A DNA stretch of 64,000 nucleotides from Scytonema sp035967975 (GTDB lineage: Bacteria > Cyanobacteriota > Cyanobacteriia > Cyanobacteriales > Nostocaceae), in contig JAWQFQ010000004.1 of NCBI GenBank assembly GCA_035967975.1, positions 53,135 through 117,134 of the forward strand, in the 5' to 3' direction. Both the position numbers and the translations under genes were made by a program. Every line of letters starts with the position of its first letter. Within the stretch, counting starts at the first letter, position 1. Of the stretch, positions 51,653-61,099 are shown in pieces. Below the pieces are notes generated by a model. It did no database searches. It was not told the origin of the DNA and saw only the letters and a program-made list of their open reading frames with translations.

Positions 51653-53110
51653 TCACTTTGTTGGTTTCTCCCAAATATATATACATTTACGAAGTTCTTC
51701 ACGTCCATGATTACCCATTTGCTGGCTACTATTGCCTTTACCACGTCCCAAAGTCCATATATATCGTGTTGTCAATCCAAAAGATTCTGCAAAATCAGAT
51801 AAGATAATATCTACAGGAACTTCCTCACCAGCATATCGAACATTATCATTAACCATTGCGACTATACCACCGGGTTTGATAACTCGAGACAGCTCATAAA
51901 TTACAAAACACATTTCGTAAAAGTAATTACGTACCATTTTAGTAATATTTGCATTATTTAATTTTCCCTCTTTTTTATAAGAATCTAAAATTGTTAGTAC
52001 TTCATGTAAAGCTGCCTGATTTCCAAAAGTAGAATCTACTTTGCAGAAATCCTGCTCTTGTCCTCTACTCGTATAATAATTTCTTAAATACAAGTGTTTA
52101 TCGCGGTTTTCTACAGTACACGACAACATAGTTTGGCGTAAATTCTTGATTTCCTCATTACTACAACCTAAAAAAATCAATTCAAGTGCATAGGTACGAG
52201 TGTAGTCATACCGATTAAGATATGGTGGTGATGTCATGACAAAATCAATGCTTTTTTCTGGAAAAGTAGGAAGAATTTCGAGACAAGAGCCTTGATATAA
52301 TTCAGGATATAAGTTTTTTTTAAAACTCTCTTTAACCGATTCATATGGCAATAGCAACCTATCATCAAATAAATTCAATTGAAACGAATTGATATTCAAA
52401 TCTGATATGATTTGCGCTAGTTTTTGCGAGATTGCATAATCAAATTTTAATATTTCTCCTTTGTTAAATGGTGTTTTTCCCCTAGAACGTCCCGAACGCA
52501 TATCCCAGCGTAAATACTGCCCGTCTTTTCTGGTAAAACTAATATCTTCAAGGACACAAAAAGCAGCAAAAAGAAGTAATATACGAATTTCTTGACTAGA
52601 AATATAGTTATAACAATAAGAAATATATCCTATCAATTCTTTTTCGTTTTCTTGAGAGAAAGCTCGTTTTGTAATTGGAAGATGTTTCAATTCATATTGA
52701 GTATCATAGTAGTTTTGAAAATTTATTTGTCTTATTTGATGAACTACTTTATTAAACTCTTCAATATTAATTGTCTGAGCTATAAGTCGGGATTTGGTGA
52801 CAAAAATACCAACAGGTAACAATTCAATTCCCTTTGTTTGCCATCCTAAATTACTGGCAGCAAACAAAGCAGAACCACCTCCTGAAAATGGATCGAGCAA
52901 GATACCTGAGTGAGCATTTAAATTTTGAATAATATAGGTGACTAGCTTTTCTGAAAAACCTTCCCTGTATTTGAACCAACTAGAAAATGGAGTTTGTTTA
53001 CTCGACTGAAAACTTACTAAACTCCTATGCAAGGCAGGATTATGAATAATTTTAGACTTGTATTTTTCATAAAGTTTGGTTCTTTGGATTGAAGATGAGC
53101 TAATTAGCAT
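51653..53110 (-). CDS. DNA methyltransferase (amino-MTase, TSPPY type)
   Basis: A 485-aa methyltransferase. SAM-binding motif I is ILLDPFSGGGSALFAASNLG (about 70-89) with GIELLPVG after it. The catalytic motif IV is SIDFVMTSPPYLNRYDY (about 285-301). TSPPY with motif I first points to N4-cytosine or N6-adenine methylation. The target recognition region is probably the stretch between the two motifs. No restriction endonuclease or specificity gene is adjacent, so it is a solitary methyltransferase here. Codon use and A/T content are higher than in its neighbours, compatible with horizontal gain. Confidence 0.87.
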   Translation of the reverse strand: MLISSSSIQRTKLYEKYKSKIIHNPALHRSLVSFQSSKQTPFSSWFKYREGFSEKLVTYIIQNLNAHSGILLDPFSGGGSALFAASNLGWQTKGIELLPVGIFVTKSRLIAQTINIEEFNKVVHQIRQINFQNYYDTQYELKHLPITKRAFSQENEKELIGYISYCYNYISSQEIRILLLFAAFCVLEDISFTRKDGQYLRWDMRSGRSRGKTPFNKGEILKFDYAISQKLAQIISDLNINSFQLNLFDDRLLLPYESVKESFKKNLYPELYQGSCLEILPTFPEKSIDFVMTSPPYLNRYDYTRTYALELIFLGCSNEEIKNLRQTMLSCTVENRDKHLYLRNYYTSRGQEQDFCKVDSTFGNQAALHEVLTILDSYKKEGKLNNANITKMVRNYFYEMCFVIYELSRVIKPGGIVAMVNDNVRYAGEEVPVDIILSDFAESFGLTTRYIWTLGRGKGNSSQQMGNHGREELRKCIYIWEKPTK

Positions 53111-53564
53111 ATTTTTTCAATATTATTTCGTTTTGAGAAATTTAAATTTTTAAAGCAGAAGTGAAAATAAATGTAAATACCCTGGTTTCATAAACCCATT
53201 TTCTTAAAGAGACTGATTTCTATATGTTACGTTTTTTTGTGTTGACCTACTTACATGAATAACATACACCTCACAATTCTTCAAATTCTTATAATCTTTC
53301 AATTTGTCATTCCACTACTGATGAGGGCAAAAACTTCAATTGCTAAATCGAGAAACTCTTTTTCTGTAAAAGGGATTTCGTATCCCTCCTAGCTAACACT
53401 ACTGATTATCTAGTGTTGCTCTAAGTATTCAGCCTGTAGCTATTCGGACAAATCTTATCGTGAAACTATTATAGTTACAAATTTCAATGACCGCTAACCA
53501 TAGCATAGTTATAGAACAACCAAGTTTGGTATGCTAAGAACCTAGACTAGCTATTATTTAAATT
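53111..53564. other. Intergenic region before chlD, no gene seen
   Basis: A/T-rich, about 450 bases between divergent genes. Only a weak palindrome-like half (ACCCATTTTCTTAAAGAG, near 53202) was noted. Confidence 0.4.
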
Positions 53565-55673
53565 ATGCCCGCTCCTACTATCACCCCTCTCAGTACAGCT
53601 TTTCCCTTGACAGCCGTCGTCGGTCAGGAAGCGATTAAACTAGCTTTGCTGTTAGCATCTGTAGATCCGGGGTTGGGAGGAGTGGCGATCGCAGGTCGTC
53701 GTGGGACAGCAAAATCTGTGATGGCTCGCGCTATTCACGCCCTACTCCCACCCATAGAAGTTGTTAAAGATTGTATCAGCAATTGTGACCCCAATCATCC
53801 AGAAGAATGGGATGATAAACTTTTGGAAATTGTCCCCCTTTCTGTTGAAGGTGAGGTAGAAACAGAAGTTATCCCTGCACCGTTTGTACAAATTCCTTTG
53901 GGCGTGACAGAAGACAGACTGTTGGGTTCTGTAGATGTGGAACAGTCGGTCAAACAGGGCGAGACCGTGTTTCAACCAGGATTACTCGCTCAAGCACACC
54001 GAGGCGTTCTGTATGTAGATGAAATTAATCTATTAGATGACCAAGTTTCAAATCAGCTTTTAACTGTATTATCTGAAGGACGCAACCAGATAGAGCGGGA
54101 AGGTATTAGTTTTCAGCATCCCTGCAAGCCCTTATTTATCGCTACCTACAACCCAGAAGAAGGAGCTTTGCGAGAACATCTCCTCGATAGAATTGCGATC
54201 GCACTCTCTGCAGATGGTGTTCTTGGCTTGGATGACAGAGTTCAAGCTGTAGAGAAAGCGATCGCCTACTCTCAATCGCCCCAAGTCTTTCTTCAACAGT
54301 ACAGTGAAGATATGGACTCCCTCAAAACCCAAATTATTTTGGCGAGAGAATGGTTAAAAGAGGTGCAAATCTCCCGCGAGCAAATTTCTTACTTAGTCGA
54401 AGAAGCGATTCGTGGAGGAGTACAGGGACATCGTGCTGAATTATTCGCCACAAGGGTTGCTAAAGCCTCTGCTGCTTTGGATGGGCGGACTCAAGTCAAT
54501 GCTGAAGATTTGCGACGTGCTGTAGAACTCGTTATCATTCCACGGGCTACTGTTATCCAAACACCACCACCAGAAGAACCACCCCCACCTCCACCACCTC
54601 CACCACAAAATCAAGAGGAGCCTCAAGACGACTCCAATCAAGAACAAGAAGAACAGGAAGAACAGGAAGAACAAGAACAACCCGAACAAGAACCACCCAG
54701 CGTTCCTGAAGAGTTCATCTTTGACCCAGAAGGAGTTATGCTCGACCAAAGTGTGCTTTATTTTGCTCAAATGGCACAGAGACGAGGTAAATCTGGTAGT
54801 CGTAGCTTAATCTTTTCCGAAGACCGAGGGCGTTATATCAAGCCAATGTTGCCTAAAGGAAAAGTACAGCGCATCGCTGTAGATGCTACCCTCCGCGCAG
54901 CAGCCCCGTATCAAAAAGCACGACGCCAAAGGTATGAAGGAAGAGGAGCAACGGGAGCAAATACTTCTCCATCTTCCCCCTACACCCCACACCCCACACC
55001 CTACACCCCAAAAAAACGGGTATTTGTAGAGCAAAGCGACATTCGCTCCAAGCGCTTAGTACGCAAGGCTGGTGCTTTAGTGGTATTTGTTGTAGACGCT
55101 TCAGGCTCTATGGCATTAAATAGAATGCAATCAGCAAAAGGAGCGGTGATGCAACTGCTCACAGAAGCATATCAAAACCGCGATCAAGTGGCGTTGATTC
55201 CCTTCCGAGGAGAACAAGCAGAAGTCTTGCTACCACCAACACGTTCTATTGCTTTAGCACGGAATCGTCTGGAAAGATTACCTTGTGGAGGTGGTTCACC
55301 CCTAGCTCATGGTTTGACCCAAGCTGTACGCGTCGGTTTAAATGCCCAAATGAGTGGAGATGTCGGGCAAGTCGTTATTGTAGCGATTACTGACGGACGC
55401 GGTAATATTCCATTGGGACGTTCTTTGGGAGAACCTCAAGAACCAGGGACAAAACCAGACATAAAAGCCGAATTGTTGGACATTGCTGCTAGAATACGGG
55501 CTTTAGGAATACAGTTGTTGGTGATTGATACAGAAAGCAAATTTGTTTCTACTGGGTTTGCTAAGGAGTTAGCAAAAACAGCCGGAGGTAAGTATTATCA
55601 TTTGCCCAAAGCAACAGACCAAGCGATCGCTACCATGACACGCGGAGCAATTGCTGATATGAAGTCTCGGTAA
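53565..55673 (+). CDS. chlD: Magnesium-protoporphyrin chelatase subunit D
   Basis: A 702-aa subunit that, with ChlI and ChlH, inserts Mg2+ into protoporphyrin IX, the first step to chlorophyll. The N-terminal AAA+ part (about 1-325) has AIAGRRGTAKSVMAR and GVLYVDEINLLDDQ. A Pro-rich then acidic linker (about 327-383, PPPPPPPPQNQ, EEQEEQEEQE) is typical. A C-terminal integrin-like vWA domain begins at about 505 with VVFVVDASGSMALNRM, an intact MIDAS site. Between linker and vWA, residues about 468-485 (SPSSPYTPHPTPYTPKK) are translated from an intergenic-type ACACCCC repeat. Confidence 0.95.
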   Translation: MPAPTITPLSTAFPLTAVVGQEAIKLALLLASVDPGLGGVAIAGRRGTAKSVMARAIHALLPPIEVVKDCISNCDPNHPEEWDDKLLEIVPLSVEGEVETEVIPAPFVQIPLGVTEDRLLGSVDVEQSVKQGETVFQPGLLAQAHRGVLYVDEINLLDDQVSNQLLTVLSEGRNQIEREGISFQHPCKPLFIATYNPEEGALREHLLDRIAIALSADGVLGLDDRVQAVEKAIAYSQSPQVFLQQYSEDMDSLKTQIILAREWLKEVQISREQISYLVEEAIRGGVQGHRAELFATRVAKASAALDGRTQVNAEDLRRAVELVIIPRATVIQTPPPEEPPPPPPPPPQNQEEPQDDSNQEQEEQEEQEEQEQPEQEPPSVPEEFIFDPEGVMLDQSVLYFAQMAQRRGKSGSRSLIFSEDRGRYIKPMLPKGKVQRIAVDATLRAAAPYQKARRQRYEGRGATGANTSPSSPYTPHPTPYTPKKRVFVEQSDIRSKRLVRKAGALVVFVVDASGSMALNRMQSAKGAVMQLLTEAYQNRDQVALIPFRGEQAEVLLPPTRSIALARNRLERLPCGGGSPLAHGLTQAVRVGLNAQMSGDVGQVVIVAITDGRGNIPLGRSLGEPQEPGTKPDIKAELLDIAARIRALGIQLLVIDTESKFVSTGFAKELAKTAGGKYYHLPKATDQAIATMTRGAIADMKSR
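54976..55012 (+). repeat. CCCTACACCCCACACCCC repeat inside chlD
   Basis: The same repeat class as at 28345-28382 and (reverse) 8619-8643 and 59395-59420, here in frame within a coding sequence. Confidence 0.7.
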
Positions 55674-55676
55674 AGA

Positions 55677-55734
55677 GTTAGTTGTTAGTTGTTAGTTGTT
55701 AGTTGTTAGTTGTTAGTTGTTAGTTGTTAGTTGT
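55677..55734. repeat. Heptamer tandem repeat (GTTAGTT)
   Basis: Eight copies of GTTAGTT starting four bases past the chlD stop; TATCCACTATC units follow to 55780. The same heptamer is found at the right edge of the window. Confidence 0.92.
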
Positions 55735-55785
55735 AAAAAATAACCACTATCCACTATCTACTATCCACTATCCACTAACTCTTAA

Positions 55786-56574
55786 CTAAGTTCCAGTTGC
55801 CACAGCTGATTGTGTTTTTAACATACACATTAACTCTTGCAATCCTTTTTGCAAATACCGCGTAACTGTCATGGGGCTGGTGCCAATTTTTTTAGCAGCA
55901 TCTTTGCGGGAAAGTTCTTTTAAGTAAACCATTTCAACTGCCATACGAGATTTATCCTCCAGCAAATTGATTGCTCCTTGTAGATGTTGCCGTTCTTCTT
56001 CTTGCTGTTGCATAGCAGTGGAATGGGGACAAGGAAGTGCTTCACCTAGAGTGATATGGGAATCGGTATTTTGAACAACAGTTGCATCTAAGCTCAATGG
56101 CAATCTATTTTGAGCAGCTAATTTACTTTCTTGCCATTCTTGTACAGACACTTTAAGTTTGCTTGCGATTTCAGAATCTTTGGGAGGACGACCTAATACT
56201 ATTGTCAGTTCCTTACGAACTTTTTGCCCTTCGTTGTAGAGTTCTTGCCAACGACGTGGAATCTTCAATAGAGAACTGCGATCGCGTAAAAAGTGGAGCA
56301 TTTCACCTCGGATATAAGGTACAGCAAAGGAACTAAAAGCATACCCTTGACTTGGGTCGAAACGCTCAATTGCTCTGATTAATCCAAAATAACCAATTTG
56401 TTCTAAATCTTCATAAGGTTCATTACATTGATGACTGAATTTATGAGCCATCTTTCGCACTAAGCCAGAGTGGAACTGTACAAGTTGATTGCGAAGTTTA
56501 ATAGAAGGATTCTGATGATATATCTGTAATAACTCCATACCATCAGACCGTAGAGACGACTGACTAGCTACCAT
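55786..56574 (-). CDS. sigF: RNA polymerase sigma factor, group 3 (SigF type)
   Basis: A 262-aa sigma factor of the SigB/F/G subfamily. Region 2 contains QFHSGLVRKMAHKF, YEDLEQIGYFGLIRAIERFDPSQGYAFSSFA and PYIRGEMLHFLRD (-10 recognition). Region 3 carries PRRWQELYNEGQKVRKEL, and region 4 ends with LSRKDAAKKIGTSPMTVTRYLQKGL (helix-turn-helix for -35). No region 1.1. In Synechocystis SigF controls motility/pilus genes; in filamentous relatives it is linked to surface and hormogonium genes. No anti-sigma gene is adjacent. Convergent with chlD. Confidence 0.92.
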   Translation of the reverse strand: MVASQSSLRSDGMELLQIYHQNPSIKLRNQLVQFHSGLVRKMAHKFSHQCNEPYEDLEQIGYFGLIRAIERFDPSQGYAFSSFAVPYIRGEMLHFLRDRSSLLKIPRRWQELYNEGQKVRKELTIVLGRPPKDSEIASKLKVSVQEWQESKLAAQNRLPLSLDATVVQNTDSHITLGEALPCPHSTAMQQQEEERQHLQGAINLLEDKSRMAVEMVYLKELSRKDAAKKIGTSPMTVTRYLQKGLQELMCMLKTQSAVATGT

Positions 56575-57183
56575 AATATAAGTTCCCTATTTAGTAACTC
56601 CTAATTCTGAAAAATGGAGTTGCGTATACGTTTATCTAAGCTGTCATTATTTTCCTTATGAACGCCTGTTCGCACCATTCGTTGTTTCACTGAACTTCTG
56701 TAGAAGCATGCTTAAGGAATCAGCATTTACACGGATTCTTTTTATGAGTTTTCTTGATTGATAGTCTCGAAAAGAAAGCTCTAAGTTCTGAAAAATAGGT
56801 ATCGGCTTTTGAGTGATTTCAACTTAACATTTTGTTACTTGAGTTGACATTCGCAAACAAAATTTCTTGATTTAGCTATCAGCTATCAGTTCTCCCACCA
56901 CGTTATATAATACTTGTTGGTTAACGATATTTGAGGTGCGATGAAACCCGGTTTCGCAGGGGTGACCGCAATACTTGTCGGTTAAGGGCTACTCGCGTTG
57001 CCAGAAACCCGGTTTCTATTATGGCTATTGTGGCTGATCTGAATCGTATTGGGAGTGACCGGGTTTCTCCTGCATCGCTGTCCCTTGTAGTATTGCCCTA
57101 CAACCTACACCCTACTTTTTAGAGAAGATATTGGTAAAAATAGAAGTAGCTGAAATGTTGAACTCATAATCGTAGATGGAAAT
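56575..57183. other. Intergenic region with diverged palindrome halves
   Basis: About 610 bases between divergent genes. Halves GAAACCCGGTTTCGCAG (56943) and AGAAACCCGGTTTCTA (57002), plus CCGGGTTTCTCC (57058), mark several decayed palindrome copies. No gene recognised. Confidence 0.5.
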
Positions 57184-57912
57184 ATGAGCAATACTAGTAA
57201 CTTCCGAGAAGCGATTCACAAGGCAAAAACTCAAGCCCTTGTTGGTCCTAACGTCATTGCCAACGCCCTCCCTTTTGTCGGTGGTGGGTTGGTACTCACT
57301 GCACTAGGGACTTATGGTGGTCTCGGTGTTATCCGTACGAGCCCCGAACTGTTCTACCCCACCTTCTTTGGGGCTATAATCATAGAACTGATTCTTTTCT
57401 TCGTTGCCCAAAACATTGCCGAAAAAGGCAATAACAGAGTTGCACTCCCACTCTTGGCAACATATAGCCTTTTGTCTGGTTATACTCTCAGTGGTTTGGT
57501 CTACTTAGCGCTGAGAACACAGGGTGTTGGCATTCAAGGCATTGGTTTAGCCGCCTTGGGTTGTGGTATTACCTTTATTGTCGCCCGTCAGATTGGCTCA
57601 AATCTTTCTGACTCTGACGGCATGGCATTGACAAAAACCATTAATATGGGTTTAATTGCCCTACTGGTTGTTGTCGGTGTGCAATTCCTGTTTGCGATTT
57701 TTGGTGTTTTTACACCAAATTGGTTAGAAATTGGAATTTCAGGTTTAGGGGTCTTTCTCTTTGTTGGTGCTTCTGTCGTTGATTTTTACATCTTGCCCCG
57801 TACCTACCGTGACGACCAATATCTACCAGCAGCTTTATCGATGTACTTAACCTACATCAACCTGTTCATCTTTATTTTACGGTTGCTGATTGCTCTTAAT
57901 AGCCGTGATTAA
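57184..57912 (+). CDS. Bax inhibitor-1/YccA family membrane protein
   Basis: A 242-aa protein with seven predicted membrane helices, the usual size and count for the BI-1/LFG (UPF0005) family. The family segments are ALPFVGGGLVLTALGTYGGL near the N-terminus, TYSLLSGYTLSGLVYL, SDSDGMALTKTINMGLIALL and the C-terminal GVFLFVGASVVDFYILPRTYR with an acidic residue in the helix, then TYINLFIFILRLL. Bacterial relatives (BsYetJ) are pH-dependent calcium leak channels. Monocistronic, with AATATG start context and GATGGAAAT upstream. Confidence 0.83.
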   Translation: MSNTSNFREAIHKAKTQALVGPNVIANALPFVGGGLVLTALGTYGGLGVIRTSPELFYPTFFGAIIIELILFFVAQNIAEKGNNRVALPLLATYSLLSGYTLSGLVYLALRTQGVGIQGIGLAALGCGITFIVARQIGSNLSDSDGMALTKTINMGLIALLVVVGVQFLFAIFGVFTPNWLEIGISGLGVFLFVGASVVDFYILPRTYRDDQYLPAALSMYLTYINLFIFILRLLIALNSRD

Positions 57913-58271
57913 GAATTAAGCATTCAGCCGTCAGCTATCAGCTATCAGCTATCAGCCCTTAGCCGTCAGTCGTACATATCTGTCCAAACAAAGAGGGCGA
58001 GAATAAAACAACATATGCTGAAAAGTTCTTGGCTGACGGCTTAAATGCTGAATGTTTACGGATTAGATTGTCGGATTTTTGTAAAGAAACAGTAAGAACA
58101 CCGTGAACTACCCCAACGAAGCTGACGCTATAGTTGGGTCTTCTGTACTCACAGGGGAGCGCCTCAGTTTGGACTTACGCCTTCCCTATAAGTATGTACT
58201 CAAGAAAGTGAAGGTAATATAGAGAAGGAATATACAATGAAAAGCCAATATAATGTAGTCCAAAGCGCTAT
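57913..58271. other. Intergenic region with tandem TATCAGC repeats and a paired structure
   Basis: CAGCTATCAGCTATCAGCTATCAG at 57933-57956. Further on, CCCAAC (58112-58117) pairs with GTTGGG (58133-58138), followed by AGGGGAGCGC (58153-58162) and ACGCCTTCCCT (58177-58187) that can pair. It could be a structured leader of prfB or a relic of an IS200/IS605-type end. No ORF. Confidence 0.45.
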
Positions 58272-59391
58272 ATGGAAGTTTTAGAACTTAAACGCGAAAT
58301 CGAAACGTTGTCTGAGCGCCTGGGTAAAACCCAGGACTATCTTTGACATACCTGCACTTACTGCTAAAATCCAAGACTTGGAGCAAATTGCAGCCCAGCC
58401 AGAACTTTGGGAAGACCAAACTAAAGCACAAGCAACACTCCAAGAACTGAACGACCTGAAAGCCCATTTGCAACAGTATCGCCAGTGGAAATCGAATTTG
58501 GAAGATACTAGGGCTGTGTTAGAGCTTTTGGAGTTAGAAACCGATGAGGGACTCCTTGAAGAAGCAGAATCTACTGTCCACAAGCTAAACCGCGAACTTG
58601 ACCAGTGGGAACTATTGCAGTTACTTTCAGGTCTCTATGATGAAAACGGTGCTGTATTAACAATTAATGCGGGTGCTGGCGGTACAGATGCTCAAGATTG
58701 GGCAGAAATGCTATTGCGAATGTACACGCGGTGGGGAGAAAACCACGGTTACAAGGTAAATTTAACCGAAGTTTCTGAAGGTGATGAAGCGGGAATTAAA
58801 TCTGCAACTATAGAAATTACAGGGCGCTATGCTTATGGGTATTTGCGATCGGAGATGGGTACCCATCGTCTGGTGCGGATTTCACCGTTTAATGCTAACG
58901 GAAAGCGGCAAACTAGTTTTGCAGGTGTGGAAGTTATGCCCCAGCTAGATAACAGCGTACAACTGGAAATTCCAGAGAAGGATTTGGAAATTACCACATC
59001 TAGGTCTGGCGGTAAGGGTGGACAGAACGTAAACAAAGTGGAAACTGCTGTACGTGTGGTTCACATCCCAACAGGAATAGCTGTACGTTGTACGGAAGAA
59101 CGCAGCCAATTGCAAAACAAGGAAAAAGCTCTCGCCCGATTGAAGGCAAAGCTGTTGGTGATCGCTCAAGAACAGCATGCTCAAGAAATCGCTGAAATTC
59201 GAGGTGATATGGTGGAAGCTTCTTGGGGTAACCAAATCCGCAACTACGTTTTTCATCCTTACCAAATGGTTAAGGATTTGCGGACTAATGAAGAAACCAC
59301 TGCGATCGCGGATGTCATGAATGGAGAACTAGATGCTTTTATCCAAGCCTTTCTCCGACAAGAAAATCAGCTAGTAGAGGCTTCCGCATAA
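58272..59391 (+). CDS. prfB: Peptide chain release factor 2, expressed through a +1 programmed frameshift
   Basis: Frame 0 starts at ATG 58272 (MEVLELKREIETLSERLGK, then TQDYL) and meets TGA at 58344-58346. Reading shifts +1 after CTT, continuing DIPALTAKIQDLEQIAAQ to 59391; the product is 372 aa. RF2 recognises UAA and UGA. The codon-recognition tripeptide SPF is present in RISPFNANGKR, and the peptidyl-hydrolase loop GGQ in SGGKGGQNVNKVETAVRV. It heads the cluster prfB-DUF3285-ybeY-dgkA, a common cyanobacterial order. Confidence 0.96.
58332..58347 (+). promoter_or_regulatory. prfB autoregulatory frameshift site
   Basis: CAGGACTATCTTTGAC: a Shine-Dalgarno-like AGGA, then TAT, slippery CTT, in-frame TGA and C. 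This is the textbook RF2 arrangement; low RF2 lets the ribosome slip from CTT to TTT and continue. Confidence 0.93.
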
Positions 59392-59513
59392 TGGGGGTGT
59401 GGGGGGTAGGGTGTAGGGTGTAATGTTTTTCCCCATACCCCAGTTAGGCATAGTCGCATCTTGGTGATATGTAAACTGTTACATTAGTAAATAGAGATTG
59501 TTAACAAAGCATC

Positions 59514-59669
59514 ATGAATAATTCTCCTTCTACTGAACCTCAACCTAGCTATGTCAAACTCGCTATGAGAAACATGGTACAAAAGCGGGTGACCTCACTT
59601 AAGCATTTTTTGCTTACAACTGTGGGGCTTTTAGCTGTTTTGGTAGGACTTGCTTACCTAACTCGTTGA
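59514..59669 (+). CDS. DUF3285 family small membrane protein
   Basis: A 51-aa protein with one membrane helix at the C-terminus (LLTTVGLLAVLVGLAYLT). The N-terminal SPSTEPQPSYVKLAMRNMVQ followed by TSLKHF is the hallmark of DUF3285, a short cyanobacterial family commonly found between prfB and ybeY. Function unknown. It starts 122 bases after prfB and is on the same strand. Confidence 0.88.
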   Translation: MNNSPSTEPQPSYVKLAMRNMVQKRVTSLKHFLLTTVGLLAVLVGLAYLTR

Positions 59670-59773
59670 TGAATCAGGGAACAGTAAACAGTTATCGGTT
59701 TTTTGATGGAATTGACTGATAACTGTAACTGCTAGCTGATAACTGTAAAAAAGCTTAGGAGATTTTGTGACTG

Positions 59774-60298
59774 GTGCAAGTTGAATTATATGTACAGGAT
59801 TGTTATGTAGATTCATACCAACAATCTACAGTTTTTTGGAATGCTTGTACTCAAATTTCTACGGAAACTTGGGAACACTGGTTTCAACATTGGTTAGAAT
59901 TACTGCACGATAGTATTCCTTCCGCACCAGTATATGAATTAGGATTGCGGTTGACAGATGACAGCGAAATACAGGTGTTGAACAGTCAGTACCGCAACCA
60001 AAATAAAGCAACAGACGTTTTATCCTTTGCTGCGCTAGAGGTAGAGGTTCCTCAGCCGGAGGACGTAGATTCTGAAACACCTTTATATCTTGGAGATATT
60101 GTGATTTCTATTGAGACGGCGCAACGCCAAGCGCAGAAGCAAGAGCATTCTTTAAAAACAGAGCTAGCTTGGTTAGCGGCTCACGGTTTGCTGCATCTTT
60201 TAGGCTGGGATCATCCTGATGAAGATAGTTTAAGCCGAATGCTAAATAAGCAAGTAATCTTACTTAAAAACATAAGTATTGATATTGACTTAGAATAG
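59774..60298 (+). CDS. ybeY: Endoribonuclease YbeY (rRNA maturation factor)
   Basis: A 174-aa metal-dependent RNase needed for 16S rRNA 3'-end maturation and ribosome quality control. The catalytic zinc motif AAHGLLHLLGWDH (H-x3-H-x5-H, about 135-147) and the conserved LNSQYRNQNKATDVLSFA (about 75-92) are intact. The start is GTG at 59774 (MQVELYVQDCYVD); an extra residue pair before it is possible. In the prfB-DUF3285-ybeY-dgkA cluster. Confidence 0.93.
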   Translation: MQVELYVQDCYVDSYQQSTVFWNACTQISTETWEHWFQHWLELLHDSIPSAPVYELGLRLTDDSEIQVLNSQYRNQNKATDVLSFAALEVEVPQPEDVDSETPLYLGDIVISIETAQRQAQKQEHSLKTELAWLAAHGLLHLLGWDHPDEDSLSRMLNKQVILLKNISIDIDLE

Positions 60299-60441
60299 TC
60301 CTTGCCTAATTATGGCTTAGTGTTATTCTTTAATTGTATTACAAATCTTTTGGTAAAAAATCATTCATAAATTTCTTCCGCAAGTAAAATCTACGAATAT
60401 CCCACCAGATTACACCCCTAGCTTTTTTGTTCATTAGGCCT

Positions 60442-60930
60442 ATGTCCCAACAAGTTTCATCACCCCCACAGGTCTCAGTACCGTCACAAGCTACAGATCC
60501 ACCAACGCCCAGTTGTGTAGAAAACCTACCTCAGCAACGAGAATTTTCCTGGCAAGTTGCTTCTAACTTACTTGTAAGTTTTAAGTATGCTTGGTGTGGA
60601 ATCAGTTATGCTTTCTTAACTCAACGCAATTTTCGCATTCACGTCAGTGTCTGTGCTTTAGCAATTGGCTTGAGCCTTGTTTTACATTTGCAAGCAGTGG
60701 AAATAGCTGTCATTGGTATAACTAGCGGTCTAGTGTTGGCTTTAGAATTAATTAACACCGCAATCGAATCAATTGTGGACTTAACAGTCAAGCAGTCTTA
60801 TCATGAATTGGCAAAAATTGCTAAAGATTGTGCTGCTGGATCTGTACTTGTGTCTGCTCTGGTTGCAATCTTAGTAGCTGCTACCCTTCTGTTACCTCCT
60901 TTGATTACCTTAGTGCAGTCAGCCTTCTAA
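60442..60930 (+). CDS. dgkA: Diacylglycerol/undecaprenol kinase DgkA
   Basis: A 162-aa protein. ATG at 60442 (MSQQVSSPPQVSVPSQ) is preferred over an in-frame TTG five codons before. After a Pro/Ser-rich cytoplasmic tail of about 35 residues come three membrane helices. The kinase motifs are SFKYAWCGISYAF, NFRIHVSVCAL, the Mg/ATP-binding ALELINTAIESIVDL (E-x2-N-T-A-I-E) and AKIAKDCAAGSVLVSA. It phosphorylates diacylglycerol or undecaprenol. The usual next gene, pabA, is broken here (61100-61520). Confidence 0.9.
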   Translation: MSQQVSSPPQVSVPSQATDPPTPSCVENLPQQREFSWQVASNLLVSFKYAWCGISYAFLTQRNFRIHVSVCALAIGLSLVLHLQAVEIAVIGITSGLVLALELINTAIESIVDLTVKQSYHELAKIAKDCAAGSVLVSALVAILVAATLLLPPLITLVQSAF

Positions 60931-61099
60931 TTTCGTCCCTCTTACCGAGAATATTTCTGTAGAGAAGCATTTTTGCATACATATGTCAAGATATTAGCAA
61001 GCAGTAGTCATCCCCAACTCCTTAACCCAATAAAATCTAGTACTTCCTCTTCTGTTGACCTCTCCCCATACCTAAAGGCAAGGGGAAATATTTACGAAT

